DNA of 5,870 nt from Litoreibacter sp. (lineage in GTDB: Bacteria > Pseudomonadota > Alphaproteobacteria > Rhodobacterales > Rhodobacteraceae). A program made the position numbers and the translations under genes. The notes below the pieces were generated by a model. That model was not told the DNA's origin and did not search any database. It worked only from the letters and a program-made list of their open reading frames with translations. This document shows positions 5,473 to 5,870 of the stretch, one piece after another. Location: positions 1 to 5,870 of the forward strand of contig JABDPP010000398.1 of assembly GCA_013042765.1 (NCBI GenBank), given 5' to 3'. Numbering within the stretch: position 1 is the first letter of the stretch; each line of letters opens with the position of its first letter.

Positions 5473-5870
5473 ATGTCCGAAAAAATGCAACGCATCGTGC
5501 TGGCTGCCCGTCCCAAGGGCCAACCAGATCTGACGAATTTTCGGTTGGAAACGGATGAGATCCCGCAGCCCGGCGCCGGAGAGGTTTTGGTCCGGGTGAA
5601 GTATCTTTCCCTCGATCCTTATATGCGCGGGCGCATGGATGATGCCAAATCCTACGCTGATCCGGTTCCTGTCGGCGGCAGAATGGAAGGTGGCGCGGTG
5701 GGCGAGGTGATCGCCTCTGAAAGCCCTGACTTCAAACCCGGTGATATTGCCATGGGCATGTTCGGTTGGGTCAGCCACGGCGTTCTGCCCGCGAACCAGG
5801 TGCGCAAGGTCAATCCCGGGCTTGCCCCGATCCAGACCTCGCTCGGCGTTCTGGGCATGCCGGGGTTCAC
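5473..5870 (+). CDS. NADP-dependent oxidoreductase, zinc-independent MDR (CurA/YncB/PTGR family), 5' part only
   Basis: Seen: ATG 5473 opens a frame that stays open to the right edge (132 full codons); family members are roughly 340 aa, so about 40% is present. The visible part is the GroES-like catalytic domain: RIVLAARPKGQPDLTNFRLE (7-26), then PQPGAGEVLVRVKYLSLDPYMRGRM (31-55), the family signature, and VGGRMEGGAVGEVIAS (67-82), FKPGDIAMGMFGW (87-99) and the beginning GVLGMPGFT near the edge. The zinc-binding cysteines of alcohol dehydrogenases are absent. The NADP-binding Rossmann domain lies beyond the window. Known: relatives reduce the C=C bond of enones and alkenals (curcumin reductase, leukotriene B4 dehydrogenase/prostaglandin reductase, alkenal/one oxidoreductases). 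It is divergent from the ligase operon and 110 bp away. Inference: it may reduce an unsaturated precursor of the operon's substrate, with shared control. Confidence 0.92.
   Translation, partial: MSEKMQRIVLAARPKGQPDLTNFRLETDEIPQPGAGEVLVRVKYLSLDPYMRGRMDDAKSYADPVPVGGRMEGGAVGEVIASESPDFKPGDIAMGMFGWVSHGVLPANQVRKVNPGLAPIQTSLGVLGMPGF

Noticed and set aside
5365..5778. 137-codon minus-strand frame upstream of the ligase
   Set aside because: It covers the divergent promoter region and is antisense to the recognisable MDR reductase; no family similarity is seen.

Overview
The window is about 5.9 kb of GC-rich, densely coding DNA with short intergenic gaps and good Shine-Dalgarno sites. Composition and protein style suggest a proteobacterium, most likely an alphaproteobacterium of the Rhodobacterales/Roseobacter type. 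That taxonomic guess rests on overall impression and not on a marker gene. No tRNA, rRNA, CRISPR array, insertion sequence or phage gene is visible.

Layout: five genes lie head to tail on the minus strand and read right to left as an apparent operon. In transcription order they are an AlkK-like fatty acyl-CoA synthetase (5362-3731), a MaoC/HtdZ-like enoyl-CoA hydratase (3715-3248), a nitronate-monooxygenase-fold FMN protein (3159-2185), an acyl-CoA dehydrogenase of the ACAD10/ACAD11 type (2172-937) and an APH-fold small-molecule kinase (929 to beyond the left edge). The last gene has no stop in the window. Spacing is tight, and two stop codons touch or overlap the next Shine-Dalgarno site. 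The exception is an 88-nt gap between the hydratase and the FMN protein. A sixth gene on the plus strand (5473 to beyond the right edge) is divergent and encodes a zinc-independent NADP-dependent medium-chain reductase of the CurA/YncB/prostaglandin-reductase family. The shared 110-bp divergent region (5363-5472) carries a perfect 9-bp inverted repeat whose right arm covers the reductase's ribosome-binding site, and an 8-bp direct repeat lies largely between the arms.

How the genes may work together: the gene set can be read as an acid-activation and beta-oxidation module. The ligase makes an acyl-CoA, the dehydrogenase and hydratase process it, and the kinase is the diagnostic part. Human ACAD10 and ACAD11 carry this APH-like kinase domain fused to this type of dehydrogenase domain. 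The Pseudomonas putida levulinate (lva) pathway uses separate kinase and dehydrogenase proteins to phosphorylate 4-hydroxyacyl-CoA and move the hydroxyl group into a beta-oxidisable position. The best hypothesis is therefore catabolism of 4-hydroxy (gamma-hydroxy) acids, perhaps from lipid peroxidation or lactone breakdown, with the divergent alkenal/enone-type reductase acting upstream. This is inference: substrate, regulator and any LvaB- or LvaD-like partner are not visible in the window.
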